Assembly (NCBI GenBank): GCA_964345035.1
Contig: CAYFPO010000014.1
Span: forward strand, 1 to 47,131
DNA from: CAYFPO01 sp964345035
Lineage (GTDB): Bacteria; Fidelibacterota; Marinisomatia; SCGC-AAA003-L08; GCA-002704045
Length of the DNA: 47,131 bases
Direction of reading: 5' to 3'
Shown here: positions 26,448-36,095 of the stretch, piece after piece
Numbering within the stretch: the first letter of the stretch is position 1
Layout: each line of letters opens with the position of its first letter
Notes under the pieces: model-generated
Told to the model about the DNA's origin: nothing
The model's database searches: none
Seen by the model: only the letters and a program-made list of their open reading frames with translations
Program-made: the position numbers and the translations under genes

Positions 26448-28397
26448 ATGAAATTTAATATGCATTTCAGAGGATCAATTTTACCGGGAGCAATAGTATT
26501 CTCCTTTGTTGGAATTGCAGTTGTGTTTGCATATTTTAGTTGGCTTGAACATAGATGGGTACAACTGCGTCTCCGTGTTGCAGAAGCTACAGCAGAATTT
26601 AATGCACAAACTGGACTTGCAGAGGGCGGTTACCCTAATTTGGTTAAATCCTATTTTCCATCAGATTCTTTAACTAATTCCAATGAAATCGAAATGTTGG
26701 AAGATTATTTAACCGAAACAGGACACAAAGGTGATAGTTTGTATAAACGTCTTGGGGGGACTTTCGGGACATCCGCAGAAAGAGTTGCAGAAGCAACTGG
26801 TTATGCAAATATCAGAAATGCGTTTGGTGAGGATGTCCAAATCCAGAAAAAAGCAATGATGGCAGTCCAAGAGGAAACTCTGGCCAAATACATGTATCTC
26901 ACTGACTCAGAATTTGCTGGCGGTGGTCCATATGTTTTTGATAACCCTACACAGAGGAGAGATGTAAACTTCTCAAGTAATGAAGTGATAGATGGTTGGA
27001 TTCAGACAAATGGTACTGACGGTGGAACTATGCAAATCAGTTCTTTTGGTTGTCCTGATTTTTCAAATGCTCACCTAATTATGACTTATGAAACAAACCT
27101 TGAATTAGGTGCTTGTAATAATTGGTGGACATTATTTCAGGGGGAACCGGATACAACCAGTGCACCAAAAGTGAATTTACCACCAAAAGATCAAGGTCTT
27201 GTTAATTATGCTGATTATACATTTGATGCCGGTATAATGTTACATCCCAATGATGGTTATGCACGTGATACATTAATTATGACAGATATAGAATTTCTTG
27301 AAATTGGGGCTTTTATAGTTAAACAATGGTGGTTTTTAAATCCACCACATTTAACTCCGAATGCCCTGCCGGTCTATTTCGCATCAGTACCGGGGGATGT
27401 ATTGAATGGGATTGGCGATGCAGGTTTAGACCCAGTTGATTATTGTTCAAATTCTTCTGATCTAAATACGTGTATGCAATATGTAGATTCACTTGAAAGT
27501 TATCATGGGAAAACAATTGTTGATGATGTTGAAACGTATTTAGAATCTACAGTAAGTGGCCCTCATGGACTACATCATTTCGATTATGAACCTATAGATG
27601 GAAATGGAAATGTTAATTATAATATTTCTAATTATGTTTTAAATCAGGAATATTATGCAAATGGACCGACTGTAATTCATGTAAAAAATGGTCCTGTGAG
27701 GGTCCACGGGAAATATAATGGTCAATATACAATTGTTACACATCCAGAAAATACTACTTACAGAAGGCATACACGTTCCGTATTACAAAATTCCAGTCTA
27801 CCACCTGATACAATTTGGAATGATATTTGGATAATTGATGATATAATGAAATCAGACTCACCACTTGATGGAGATTTATCTGATCTACAGCCAGGTGAAA
27901 ATTGTTCAATGGTCTCACCGAACATTCTTGGTCTTGTCTCATATGCAAATATAATAATTGCAAATACAAAAGAAAATGGTGCTAAAAATTCTGCAGCATT
28001 TGGTGGTAATCCCGACGTAATAATACATGCAGCAATGGTTGCATATAATGAATCATTTGTTACACAATATTGGCAAAATACAATTACAGGTGCAAATGGA
28101 TATGTATCAAATCCACCATACGGAGATGGACGAGGGGTAGGAAAATATGGTGGTTCAGGAGGTAATGATTATCGTGGAGAAATTCATTTATGGGGTTCAG
28201 TAGTTCAAAAGTACCGTGGGTATGTTGTCAGAAACAATCCAGGTCCATATCCAACTGGTGACATTGGATATGATAAAGATTACCATTATGATGATAATTT
28301 AGGATGTATAGAACCACCACACTATCCAGTTATTGAATATGATAATGATTTAAATGAAATTTCAGTTAAAATAAGTTTAAATAAATATATAAAATAA
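26448..28397 (+). CDS. Large PilX/GspK-like minor pilin with DUF4900-like C-terminal region
   Basis: The 649-residue protein has an N-terminus of pilin type without the +5 Glu (FRGSILPGAIVFSFVGIAVV), as in PilX/GspK proteins. AEFNAQTGLAEGGYPNL follows, matching the NAAEAGLE-type segment of that family. The C-terminal two-thirds contains IHVKNGPVRVHGKYNGQYT, ILGLVSYANIIIANT, DVIIHAAMVAYNESF and WGSVVQKYRGYVVRNNPGPY. I associate this pattern from memory with the DUF4900 family of related phyla. It is far larger than typical PilX, so it may be a tip-located adhesin. It is the last of three minor pilins before pilM. Confidence 0.75.
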   Translation: MKFNMHFRGSILPGAIVFSFVGIAVVFAYFSWLEHRWVQLRLRVAEATAEFNAQTGLAEGGYPNLVKSYFPSDSLTNSNEIEMLEDYLTETGHKGDSLYKRLGGTFGTSAERVAEATGYANIRNAFGEDVQIQKKAMMAVQEETLAKYMYLTDSEFAGGGPYVFDNPTQRRDVNFSSNEVIDGWIQTNGTDGGTMQISSFGCPDFSNAHLIMTYETNLELGACNNWWTLFQGEPDTTSAPKVNLPPKDQGLVNYADYTFDAGIMLHPNDGYARDTLIMTDIEFLEIGAFIVKQWWFLNPPHLTPNALPVYFASVPGDVLNGIGDAGLDPVDYCSNSSDLNTCMQYVDSLESYHGKTIVDDVETYLESTVSGPHGLHHFDYEPIDGNGNVNYNISNYVLNQEYYANGPTVIHVKNGPVRVHGKYNGQYTIVTHPENTTYRRHTRSVLQNSSLPPDTIWNDIWIIDDIMKSDSPLDGDLSDLQPGENCSMVSPNILGLVSYANIIIANTKENGAKNSAAFGGNPDVIIHAAMVAYNESFVTQYWQNTITGANGYVSNPPYGDGRGVGKYGGSGGNDYRGEIHLWGSVVQKYRGYVVRNNPGPYPTGDIGYDKDYHYDDNLGCIEPPHYPVIEYDNDLNEISVKISLNKYIK

Positions 28398-28404
28398 TAA
28401 ATAA

Positions 28405-29469
28405 ATGGCACTTGGTATAGATTACGGATATACACAGGTTAAGGCAATTGATCTGGAAAAAACCGGCGGGGAAATAAAAATACTAAAAACCGGAACAGAA
28501 CCGCTAAAATTAGACAGTAGTCAATTTGATCCGGAAAACGTCAGTAATTCTCACTGGATTGCAGCAATCCAGGAACTAATGGCAAGTATGAAATTGAATC
28601 CGAAACGCATTAAATCCACTGTTTCTGGTATATCCGGAAATCATGTGAATATCAAACAGTTAACAACATTGGAAATGGCTGATGAAGAACTGACTACTTC
28701 ATTGGAATTTGAAGCAAAAAAACATATTCCACTGGATGGGACTGAAGCGGTGATGGATTATCATATACTTGGGCAGAATGCAAAAGAATTGGATAAAATT
28801 GATGTATTGCTGTTTGCTACTACCAAAAATCTGATCAATCAGCACAACGGAATTTTGAAGGACTGCGGATTTAAAACAGGTATATTTGATACTGATCCGG
28901 TTGCGTTGGTGAATATGTATTTATTCAATCGGGATTTACCTGAGGACGGTGCTGATGTAATTCTGAATATTGGCAGTCAGAACACAACTTTAGTTGTCTG
29001 GGGACAAAACAACCCATTCTTTACCCGAGAAATTCATACATCCGGTTACCAATTTACAAAAGCAATTATGGATACACATAATATTGGATATCCGGAAGCA
29101 GAACAAATGAAATTTGAATTAGGAACATCTGCTATAAAGTCCGAAGAAAAAGCACCAGAGAGCGGTTCTGATTCTCCGTTTTCCATACAGGTAGCGGAGA
29201 AAACAATCTTCACCAATTTAACTGAAGAAATTCGAAAATCACTCAGATATTACATGAAATCAAATCCACAGGCATTCTTTAATAATTTTTATTTGTGTGG
29301 AGGTTCTGCACCCTTGGCTGGATTATCTGAGTTCATAGCAGAACAGCTAAAGGTGAAGGTTTCACTACTGAATCCATTGGGTAAATTCCCGGAATGTTCA
29401 GATATTGAAAATCCCTATAAATATGGAATCTCATTTGGATTAGCATTAAGAGGAGTTGAGAACAATTAA
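28405..29469 (+). CDS. pilM: Type IV pilus inner-membrane platform protein PilM
   Basis: The 354-residue actin-like cytoplasmic protein begins MALGIDYGYTQVKAIDLEK, the ATP-binding phosphate-1 motif of the PilM/FtsA fold. It continues with LEFEAKKHIPLD, a second phosphate motif VILNIGSQNTTLVVW and the adenosine motif NFYLCGGSAPLAGL. PilM binds the N-terminal tail of PilN and links the cytoplasmic motor to the periplasmic alignment complex. The length matches the family. It overlaps pilN. Confidence 0.93.
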   Translation: MALGIDYGYTQVKAIDLEKTGGEIKILKTGTEPLKLDSSQFDPENVSNSHWIAAIQELMASMKLNPKRIKSTVSGISGNHVNIKQLTTLEMADEELTTSLEFEAKKHIPLDGTEAVMDYHILGQNAKELDKIDVLLFATTKNLINQHNGILKDCGFKTGIFDTDPVALVNMYLFNRDLPEDGADVILNIGSQNTTLVVWGQNNPFFTREIHTSGYQFTKAIMDTHNIGYPEAEQMKFELGTSAIKSEEKAPESGSDSPFSIQVAEKTIFTNLTEEIRKSLRYYMKSNPQAFFNNFYLCGGSAPLAGLSEFIAEQLKVKVSLLNPLGKFPECSDIENPYKYGISFGLALRGVENN

Positions 29470-30052
29470 TAAACCTTATATATTTATAAATCTGAATCAG
29501 TCTGTCAGTCGTACTGCTCAATTGGAAATAAAACGTGAGAAAAATCGATGGATTTTATTTGGCGGTATAGTAACCGTATTTATTGCTGTATATAGCTGGA
29601 TGTTTTACATCAACCAGAATATGGATCATTTGATATCATTAAGAGAATCCAGAATTGATGATGTGATTGCTCAGACTGAAAGTCTGCAAAAGGCAGGTAT
29701 CAATCTCTCCAAAAAGGATATTGAATCTCTATTTGACATTGAATCAATGAGGATTCTCTGGGCGAAAAAACTACAATCTCTGTCCCAGACTACTCCTAAT
29801 GATATGGCAATTACTGAACTAACTTACCGAAATAATAGATTGGTCATTTCTGCTATTTCCAAAATTCATGGGAATGAAAAAGAATTCTCAGTTGTGGATA
29901 AATTCATTCAAAAACTAAACAATACAGAAGAGTTTTCCGAGGATTTTAAAACCATAAAATTTTTAAGTTCAGAGCGGCTGGTGGTAAGGAATCAGGACAT
30001 CCTCACATTTAAAATTGAGGCACAGTTAGAATCTGGAGGATTAAATGGATAA
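29456..30052 (+). CDS. pilN: Type IV pilus assembly protein PilN
   Basis: The protein of up to 198 residues has a short cytoplasmic N-terminus with YIFINLNQS, resembling the PilM-binding INLLP motif. One transmembrane helix (WILFGGIVTVFIAVYSWMFY, about 31-50) is followed by a coiled coil and a periplasmic alpha/beta domain. The start is unusual. The TTG at 29456 follows AGGAG (29451-29455) with no spacing, while the ATT at 29465 has ideal nine-base spacing but is a rare initiator. No in-frame ATG exists nearby, so the true start is open. It overlaps pilM and pilO, consistent with the conserved pilMNOPQ order. Confidence 0.88.
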   Translation: MRTINKPYIFINLNQSVSRTAQLEIKREKNRWILFGGIVTVFIAVYSWMFYINQNMDHLISLRESRIDDVIAQTESLQKAGINLSKKDIESLFDIESMRILWAKKLQSLSQTTPNDMAITELTYRNNRLVISAISKIHGNEKEFSVVDKFIQKLNNTEEFSEDFKTIKFLSSERLVVRNQDILTFKIEAQLESGGLNG

Positions 30053-30614
30053 CTCTATGAAAAGAAACATCATTCTCGGTGGAATTTTCTGTGTATTCAG
30101 TATTGTCTTCTGGATTGGTAAAAGTATGTCCTTTAATTCAAAACCCGATGTGATATTTGATCTTGAGGATGAACAGGTAATTGTTAACGAAAAACTCATC
30201 ACAGCACAAATTTTATCTGAAAGTCTGGATAGAGTGTATAAAGTTTTTGAAAATAATCTGGCTATTTCAGGTAAAGATTTGGTTGATGAAGAATCATCCA
30301 TGAATTTTCTGGATAATTTGACAGATCTGTTGAATAAATTTGAAATAAAGATATTGCACTTGAAACCAACAGCCCATAAAAAAAAAGGTGTCTACACCTT
30401 TATCCCCTATGAATTGATAATTCAATGTAATTACGAAAAATTCGGTAAATTCATAACAGAACTGGAAAGTAGTGACAGATTGATAAAAATAGAAGAATTT
30501 TCTATGAAGAACGGAATTGAAAAATTGTCTCAGGCAAAAACTCCTGAAAAACTATTTAACCAGACAATAGAAATGGTTATATCAACTGTAACAGTAAAAA
30601 AACACCGCGGTTAA
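30045..30614 (+). CDS. pilO: Type IV pilus assembly protein PilO
   Basis: The 189-residue protein has an N-terminal membrane helix (NIILGGIFCVFSIVFWIG) and a coiled-coil stretch. Its C-terminal periplasmic ferredoxin-like domain carries YELIIQCNYEKFGKFITELE, a typical PilO segment. PilO dimerises with PilN to form the alignment complex. Its start overlaps the end of pilN by 8 bases. The motif is moderately diverged, so position in the operon supports the name as much as sequence does. Confidence 0.85.
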   Translation: MDNSMKRNIILGGIFCVFSIVFWIGKSMSFNSKPDVIFDLEDEQVIVNEKLITAQILSESLDRVYKVFENNLAISGKDLVDEESSMNFLDNLTDLLNKFEIKILHLKPTAHKKKGVYTFIPYELIIQCNYEKFGKFITELESSDRLIKIEEFSMKNGIEKLSQAKTPEKLFNQTIEMVISTVTVKKHRG

Positions 30615-30620
30615 AATACA

Positions 30621-31109
30621 ATGACACTCAAAACAAAATTTATATGGAATATTATAATTACACTCTCATTGATTGTAATTGTATATACGGGATATCTAAC
30701 TTTTAAAATGGAACAGGAACGACGGGCGTTTTGGAATACGTATAATTCAGAAACCATAGGGTCAGATGAATTATTAAAAGATCAAGTTTCATCTATGGAG
30801 TATAGTTTTGCTGAGCGTGCAGCCTATAAGTTTAAAATCAGGGAAAATCCAACCACACTACTAAATGTAATCGAAATGGATGTGTCTAATTTTGGATATT
30901 TTCAGGATTTAAATAAGATTCGAGTAACTGCCATTATCAGTGCGTCAGAACCCCGTGCAATAATCAAATACCAGAATAAAAATTTCTTAGTATTTAAGGG
31001 CGATGAAATTGGTGGTGGAAAAATTCTATCCATTACCAAAACAGAAGTGATCTTCAGAAAAGAAGGAGAAGATTATCATTTTTCACTCTCCCCTGAGGTA
31101 AATAACTGA
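30621..31109 (+). CDS. pilP: PilP-like type IV pilus alignment protein
   Basis: The 162-residue protein has an N-terminal membrane segment (IIITLSLIVIVYTGYLTF). Its C-terminal part (FGYFQDLNKIRVTAIISA, then NFLVFKGDEIGGGKILSITK) resembles the HR domain of PilP/GspC, which contacts the secretin. Canonical PilP is a lipoprotein; this one has no lipobox Cys and looks more like GspC in topology. It lies between pilO and the secretin, where pilP is expected. Confidence 0.8.
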   Translation: MTLKTKFIWNIIITLSLIVIVYTGYLTFKMEQERRAFWNTYNSETIGSDELLKDQVSSMEYSFAERAAYKFKIRENPTTLLNVIEMDVSNFGYFQDLNKIRVTAIISASEPRAIIKYQNKNFLVFKGDEIGGGKILSITKTEVIFRKEGEDYHFSLSPEVNN

Positions 31110-31156
31110 TTTAAAATATTTGACAATAATTAATTAGCAGGAGCGATTCAATAATC

Positions 31157-32590
31157 ATGACAAAGCGACTATTCTTTTTCGTAGCTTATTTAAATATAAT
31201 AATTCTATTTGGTCAACAGGATACTGCCAGTGTAGTTACCCAAATTCAAGATGTTTTGGTAACAGTGCATGCAGAAGATACAAATCTATCGACAATTCTG
31301 GCTATTTTAGCTGATGAAAGTGGCTATAATATTGTCACCGGCCCAACTGTGAACCGGGAAGATAAATTAACAATTCATTTAGAAAAGACACCAGCAGATC
31401 AGGCAATTAATCTGGTCGTCAGAGCTGCAGGACTCAGTTATGAGATTGTCGGAAACTCTATCTTGGTTGCAAGTAAATCAAAACTGACTGAAGAAGTGGG
31501 AATCACCTCTCATGTCATCACTCTGGATTATGCAGATGCTGCTGAAGTTAAAGAATTACTTGTGAATTTGACCGAGCAGATAGAAGTTGACAAATCCGGT
31601 AATAAATTGCTGATTAATGCCAGTCCAAAAACAATCGCAGAAATTGAAAATATCATAGGAAAGATTGATATTCCTGCACTACAGATTATGCTGGAAGCAA
31701 GACTGATTGAGGTGGCAGTATCAGATGAAGAAGAATTGGGGATTGATTGGAATCGCCTTGCAAAACTGACAACAATCCTTGCAGAAACCGGAGTACCAAA
31801 CTTCGAGGGTGCAGGATCATTATTACCAGGATCAACTCAAACAGAAAATGCGGATGGTAGTGTTGAGGAAGAATTTAAAGCACTTCCATTCCAACAGATT
31901 CCCGATGCAATGTATTTCCAAAGGTTAGATCCCCAGAGTGGTGTTAGCTTTAGCCGCCAATTAACTGCATTTGATGTGACTCTGGATTTACTATTGAAGA
32001 ACAACAAAGCAGAAGTATTGGCTAATTCACAGGTGGTTACTCTCAATGGTAGAGAAGCAACTATATCCATGGTGGATATTGTACCCTATATTCTCTCTTC
32101 TGGCGGTGTAGGCGGTCAGGTGCAGGTACAGCGTGAAGAAGTTGGCATAAAATTGAAAATACTGCCCACAATAAATACAGACGGATATATCACCACAAAA
32201 ATCACTCCTGAGGTTAGTTCTATTTTTGATTTCATTGGCCCAGACAGAAATATTCCCTGGGTGAAAAAACGGATATCTACTACAACCATCCGTGTAAAAG
32301 ATGATGAAACCATCATCATTGCTGGTTTATTGGCTGCTGATAAAAAATTTACAGAAAATAAATTCCCTCTCCTGTGGAGAATACCATGGTTAGGTAAAAA
32401 ATTATTTACCCATACAATTGAAAGTGAAGCCAAAACAGATTTGATCATCCAGATCACTCCAAAAATTGTACATGATAATTATTCACAAATTTTTAAACAC
32501 CATCACCACAAGTCCGCAGAGTCAATGATTCCATCTCTGGATACTGAATTTATAACACCCTCTGATGAGGAAAAAAATGAAGAGGACTAA
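31157..32590 (+). CDS. pilQ: Type IV pilus secretin PilQ
   Basis: The 477-residue protein has a signal peptide (about 1-19). An STN/N0-like domain follows (LSTILAILADESGYNIVTG), then an N1/KH repeat (VITLDYADAAEVKELLVNL). The secretin barrel domain starts near residue 175 (IMLEARLIEVAVSDEEELGI) and includes VEVGIKLKILPTI-type strands (EEVGIKLKILPTINTDGYI) and the closing KTDLIIQITPKIV. It forms the outer-membrane gate for the pilus. It is short for PilQ because it lacks AMIN domains, as in several non-proteobacterial secretins. The C-terminal His- and Glu-rich tail is unusual (HHHHK-type cluster near residue 454). Confidence 0.93.
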   Translation: MTKRLFFFVAYLNIIILFGQQDTASVVTQIQDVLVTVHAEDTNLSTILAILADESGYNIVTGPTVNREDKLTIHLEKTPADQAINLVVRAAGLSYEIVGNSILVASKSKLTEEVGITSHVITLDYADAAEVKELLVNLTEQIEVDKSGNKLLINASPKTIAEIENIIGKIDIPALQIMLEARLIEVAVSDEEELGIDWNRLAKLTTILAETGVPNFEGAGSLLPGSTQTENADGSVEEEFKALPFQQIPDAMYFQRLDPQSGVSFSRQLTAFDVTLDLLLKNNKAEVLANSQVVTLNGREATISMVDIVPYILSSGGVGGQVQVQREEVGIKLKILPTINTDGYITTKITPEVSSIFDFIGPDRNIPWVKKRISTTTIRVKDDETIIIAGLLAADKKFTENKFPLLWRIPWLGKKLFTHTIESEAKTDLIIQITPKIVHDNYSQIFKHHHHKSAESMIPSLDTEFITPSDEEKNEED

Positions 32591-32594
32591 AACC

Positions 32595-35500
32595 ATGAAG
32601 AATAAATTTTATAATACAATATTTAATACTTTAATCACGTTATCTGTGATGCTCCTTCTGACTTGTGATACAAAAAAACCCAGTACCGAACCGGATATAC
32701 CGGTAATAGTTTATGATCTTACTTTGGCATATGAAGTGCAGACCCCTGATCTTTCTGGCACTTACCAAACCGTTGAGGATGAAATTTCCTATGCAGATTA
32801 TGGAATTACAAGAGTAAAACTGACTGCACAATTAAAAGATGAAGGAGGAATTTTTGTAAGTGGTCAGGAATTGATAGTCACTTTTGATAATCTAAATGCT
32901 GAGATAGAAGCAGGAAATATTGAACTCGTTGATCAATCAACAGATGATGGTGGCAAATTTAGGTTTATCTATAATGATGAAGGTCAATCCGGAGATATTC
33001 AAATGAATGTTACCTATAAGGATGAATATGAAAATACTGCAACGGCTTCTGTTACGTTTACTGTACTTCCATTAGAATCCGTAGTAAAGACACTTACTTT
33101 AACAACGGATGAAACTATTGTGCTCCTAAATGATGAGTCGGAAGGAGCAATTTATACCACATTATTCAACGCTATGGTAAAAGATTCCTCCAGTATTCCT
33201 GTTGAAAATCTTACAGTGAATTTTACAAATTTAGGATCAATTGGTGCCCTATTGAATTCTTCAGCCATCACTGATTCTATTGGACAATGTTCAGTTGAAT
33301 TATTAACCAATGGTACTGAAACTGGAGCTACAACAATAAAAACATTTATTACTATTGAAGAATTAGAAAGAATTTCCAGTGAGTCAAATGGCGAAATTTA
33401 TTTCCCTGAACTGGAAGAATTAGCCAGATCCGGTGAAACTGAAATATCTGACACTTTAACGGTATTGTTTCAATCTCAACTTGAATTTTATATAGATCAG
33501 ATTCACAGTATAGAAGCATGGGCTGGAAGCCCCACAATCAATATTTTAGAATATCAGGAATATAATGATAGTCTATATGCCAGGGTATCTGATATATTTG
33601 GCGGACCAATCCCAAATATTCCCATCACTTTTCAGAATAATACACCTGAACTGGGAGGTTTGAGTAATACAGTAACAAATACAAATGAATTGGGTAAGGC
33701 TGCAGTGAATTTCACAACACAACCGGGAGTTGATGAAGGATTGGTTGAACTCTCCGTATTTATTAATAATGAACTTGCAGTAGGATTGGATTCAGCTTCA
33801 ATCAGTATTTTACTCACATCTGAAATTACTCCTCCTGAAGAAGAAGTGGATACTCTCTTTATTGATGCAAGTCCCGATACTACAATAATCCTTGACGCAT
33901 ATCCGGACAGTACATATACTGTAACCATTACCGGAATAGTAAAGGATGAATTTGGAGTTGCTGTTGAAGATGTACCTGTATATTTCCAGAATTTGAATCC
34001 TGCAATTGGCACCCTCAGTAATTTCCTCGTATTTACGGATAGTTTGGGACGTGGCGTGGTCACACTTAGCACAAACCCCGAGAATATTGGTGAGACAACT
34101 ATAAAGTCATTTATATTAAATAGTACAGTTTCTCCGCCGGATACAATCACTCAAAATTCAGAAGATGTACTCTTTCTTACAGAACAGCAGTTCAGGCAAT
34201 TGAGTGTTCAAAATATATATCTGATTAATGATGAAATGGAATTTACAGTTTCGGATTTGACCACGGAAAACTGTGATACACTTTATGCGGTCGCACAGGA
34301 TGGAAATGGAGCTGGTGTAGATAGAGTGGATGTTCAATTCAGTTTAGATAATGCTGATTTGGGTTATTTAAGTATCGGACTCTCAGAAACTGATTCAACC
34401 GGAAAAGCACAATCTACATTCTGTGCCAATCCTGGAAACTTAAACCAAACAACTATAACCGTTTCTGTACCTGAGTCTGAAGTTGATAATAAATCAATAA
34501 CCATTAATTTTATTGATAATTTACCAACCTGTAGCGGGTATCCTGTTGGTCTCAATTTGACAAGTGAATTCAACTCACTCCCTGATCCTGACACAGAAGT
34601 GTCTTCGGCGGTGATTACAGCAACCTTAACGGATACCTCTGGATATTGTGTAGAAGATAATACGGAAATCGAATTTGATGCATATACTGATTCCTCCGGT
34701 GTATTAATACCTTTTGGTTCAATGGTTCCGCCAATCAGCTTTTTCCAGGATGGAGTTGCTACTGCAGAATTCATTATAGGAAGTGATGCAGGCCTGGCGA
34801 CCATAATTGGTAAAACAAATTCAAGCAGTGAGTCAGATACCGTATATGTTAATGTTAATTCAACAAATGCAAATTATATAGAAATCCTACCAATCTATCC
34901 AAGTGAAATATCATTACTTGGCGGAGGTGGTACTGAAGCAACTCAGATCACTGCAGAAATCAGGGACAGTAATGGAAGTTTGGTGACAGATTCTTATAAT
35001 GTTGCTTTTGTGGTAGAATGTGATTATCCAATTGATGGCGAGGGATTATGTCCAGTTGGTGATGCGGATGCTTCTAATGATGTTTCTATTAATGGAATTA
35101 ATCGCCAAACTGAAATGGATACCTTTATGGGAGACCTGGATAATTGGTCGAAAATTTGGCCTCAGGATACGGTTGAATCTGTTAATGGAAGTGCTACTGT
35201 TACACTGAATAGCGGTAACAGACCCGGTTCAGTTAGAGTGACAGCAACATTATTTGATATAACTGATTCCACATTTATAGATCCACTTTCAAGCGCTGAA
35301 ACAATTCCTTTGACTATTTTAACCGGAGCACCTGCATTTGGACAAATTAATTATTCATTTATTGATACGGATACAATTGGTGCCGGATTATTTCAGCTTC
35401 CCATTTCCATTAGTTTATGGGATCAATGGACAAACCCAGTTTCAGATTGTACCAATGTCTATATATGGTTAGATCCGGATAGTACTGCATTTGTAGATGG

Positions 35501-36065
35501 AGAAGCAAAAATTGGTGAAGTTGGTCCAAATGGTAACGCATATCCCGGTGTAGCCTGGACTCATGCACGGTACAGCTCTGCAGCGTTGTTCGCACAAGGA
35601 ACTATTTTTGCACAAACTTATGATGATGATGGGAACACCTTTATAATTTCCAGTGATGATAATCCAGTCGGGTATGAAAATACATGTGCATTTTGTTCAA
35701 TTGATATGGTAGCATCTCCAACGGGGATTGACTTTCCTTGTACACCCGATGGCAGTACTTCTGATATAACAGTTACTGCCACCTTATGGGATCCATATAT
35801 GGTTCCCGTTCCGGACGGTACTTTACAATTGATTGTTGAAGGATTTGATTGTTTTAATGTAGCAGAAAACCCATTGGTCACCGATGAAAACGGAGTAGCC
35901 GAATTTACACTTACGGTGGATGATAGTTGCTGTAATGTTAATGATCCTGAAGCAGACCCACTGTCTTATACTTGCGAAGACCTCAGTATCTATGTGATTT
36001 TATTAAATCCTACAGGTGCTGTCAGTGATGTTCAAAGTATAGACCTTGAACGGCATTGCCCATAA
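32595..36065 (+). CDS. Giant lipoprotein with bacterial Ig-like (Big_1/invasin-type) repeats inside the pilus operon
   Basis: I start it at the ATG at 32595, after AGAGGA at a spacing of about 8 bases, giving 1157 residues. Earlier in-frame ATGs at 32565 and 32577 overlap pilQ. The signal peptide ends in the lipobox LLLTC at about Cys24. The mature part is a string of roughly 100-residue beta-sandwich repeats of intimin/invasin type. Each has a DxxGxxxVxxTxxP-like ending, for example LGKAAVNFTTQPG, LGRGVVTLSTNPE and TGKAQSTFCANPG. Cys pairs appear in the last repeats (ENTCAFCSIDM, DDSCCNVNDP). It sits between the secretin and pilB, so it is probably displayed at or near the pilus gate. An adhesin or secretin accessory role is inference. 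Confidence 0.85.
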   Translation: MKNKFYNTIFNTLITLSVMLLLTCDTKKPSTEPDIPVIVYDLTLAYEVQTPDLSGTYQTVEDEISYADYGITRVKLTAQLKDEGGIFVSGQELIVTFDNLNAEIEAGNIELVDQSTDDGGKFRFIYNDEGQSGDIQMNVTYKDEYENTATASVTFTVLPLESVVKTLTLTTDETIVLLNDESEGAIYTTLFNAMVKDSSSIPVENLTVNFTNLGSIGALLNSSAITDSIGQCSVELLTNGTETGATTIKTFITIEELERISSESNGEIYFPELEELARSGETEISDTLTVLFQSQLEFYIDQIHSIEAWAGSPTINILEYQEYNDSLYARVSDIFGGPIPNIPITFQNNTPELGGLSNTVTNTNELGKAAVNFTTQPGVDEGLVELSVFINNELAVGLDSASISILLTSEITPPEEEVDTLFIDASPDTTIILDAYPDSTYTVTITGIVKDEFGVAVEDVPVYFQNLNPAIGTLSNFLVFTDSLGRGVVTLSTNPENIGETTIKSFILNSTVSPPDTITQNSEDVLFLTEQQFRQLSVQNIYLINDEMEFTVSDLTTENCDTLYAVAQDGNGAGVDRVDVQFSLDNADLGYLSIGLSETDSTGKAQSTFCANPGNLNQTTITVSVPESEVDNKSITINFIDNLPTCSGYPVGLNLTSEFNSLPDPDTEVSSAVITATLTDTSGYCVEDNTEIEFDAYTDSSGVLIPFGSMVPPISFFQDGVATAEFIIGSDAGLATIIGKTNSSSESDTVYVNVNSTNANYIEILPIYPSEISLLGGGGTEATQITAEIRDSNGSLVTDSYNVAFVVECDYPIDGEGLCPVGDADASNDVSINGINRQTEMDTFMGDLDNWSKIWPQDTVESVNGSATVTLNSGNRPGSVRVTATLFDITDSTFIDPLSSAETIPLTILTGAPAFGQINYSFIDTDTIGAGLFQLPISISLWDQWTNPVSDCTNVYIWLDPDSTAFVDGEAKIGEVGPNGNAYPGVAWTHARYSSAALFAQGTIFAQTYDDDGNTFIISSDDNPVGYENTCAFCSIDMVASPTGIDFPCTPDGSTSDITVTATLWDPYMVPVPDGTLQLIVEGFDCFNVAENPLVTDENGVAEFTLTVDDSCCNVNDPEADPLSYTCEDLSIYVILLNPTGAVSDVQSIDLERHCP

Positions 36066-36095
36066 TTATTTAATAACCCTCGAAAGGATAGAATA

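Noticed and set aside
33632..34150. A 172-codon minus-strand frame within the Ig-repeat lipoprotein gene.
   Set aside because: Serine/threonine/valine-rich translation typical of antisense reading of a beta-repeat gene; no start signal or family.
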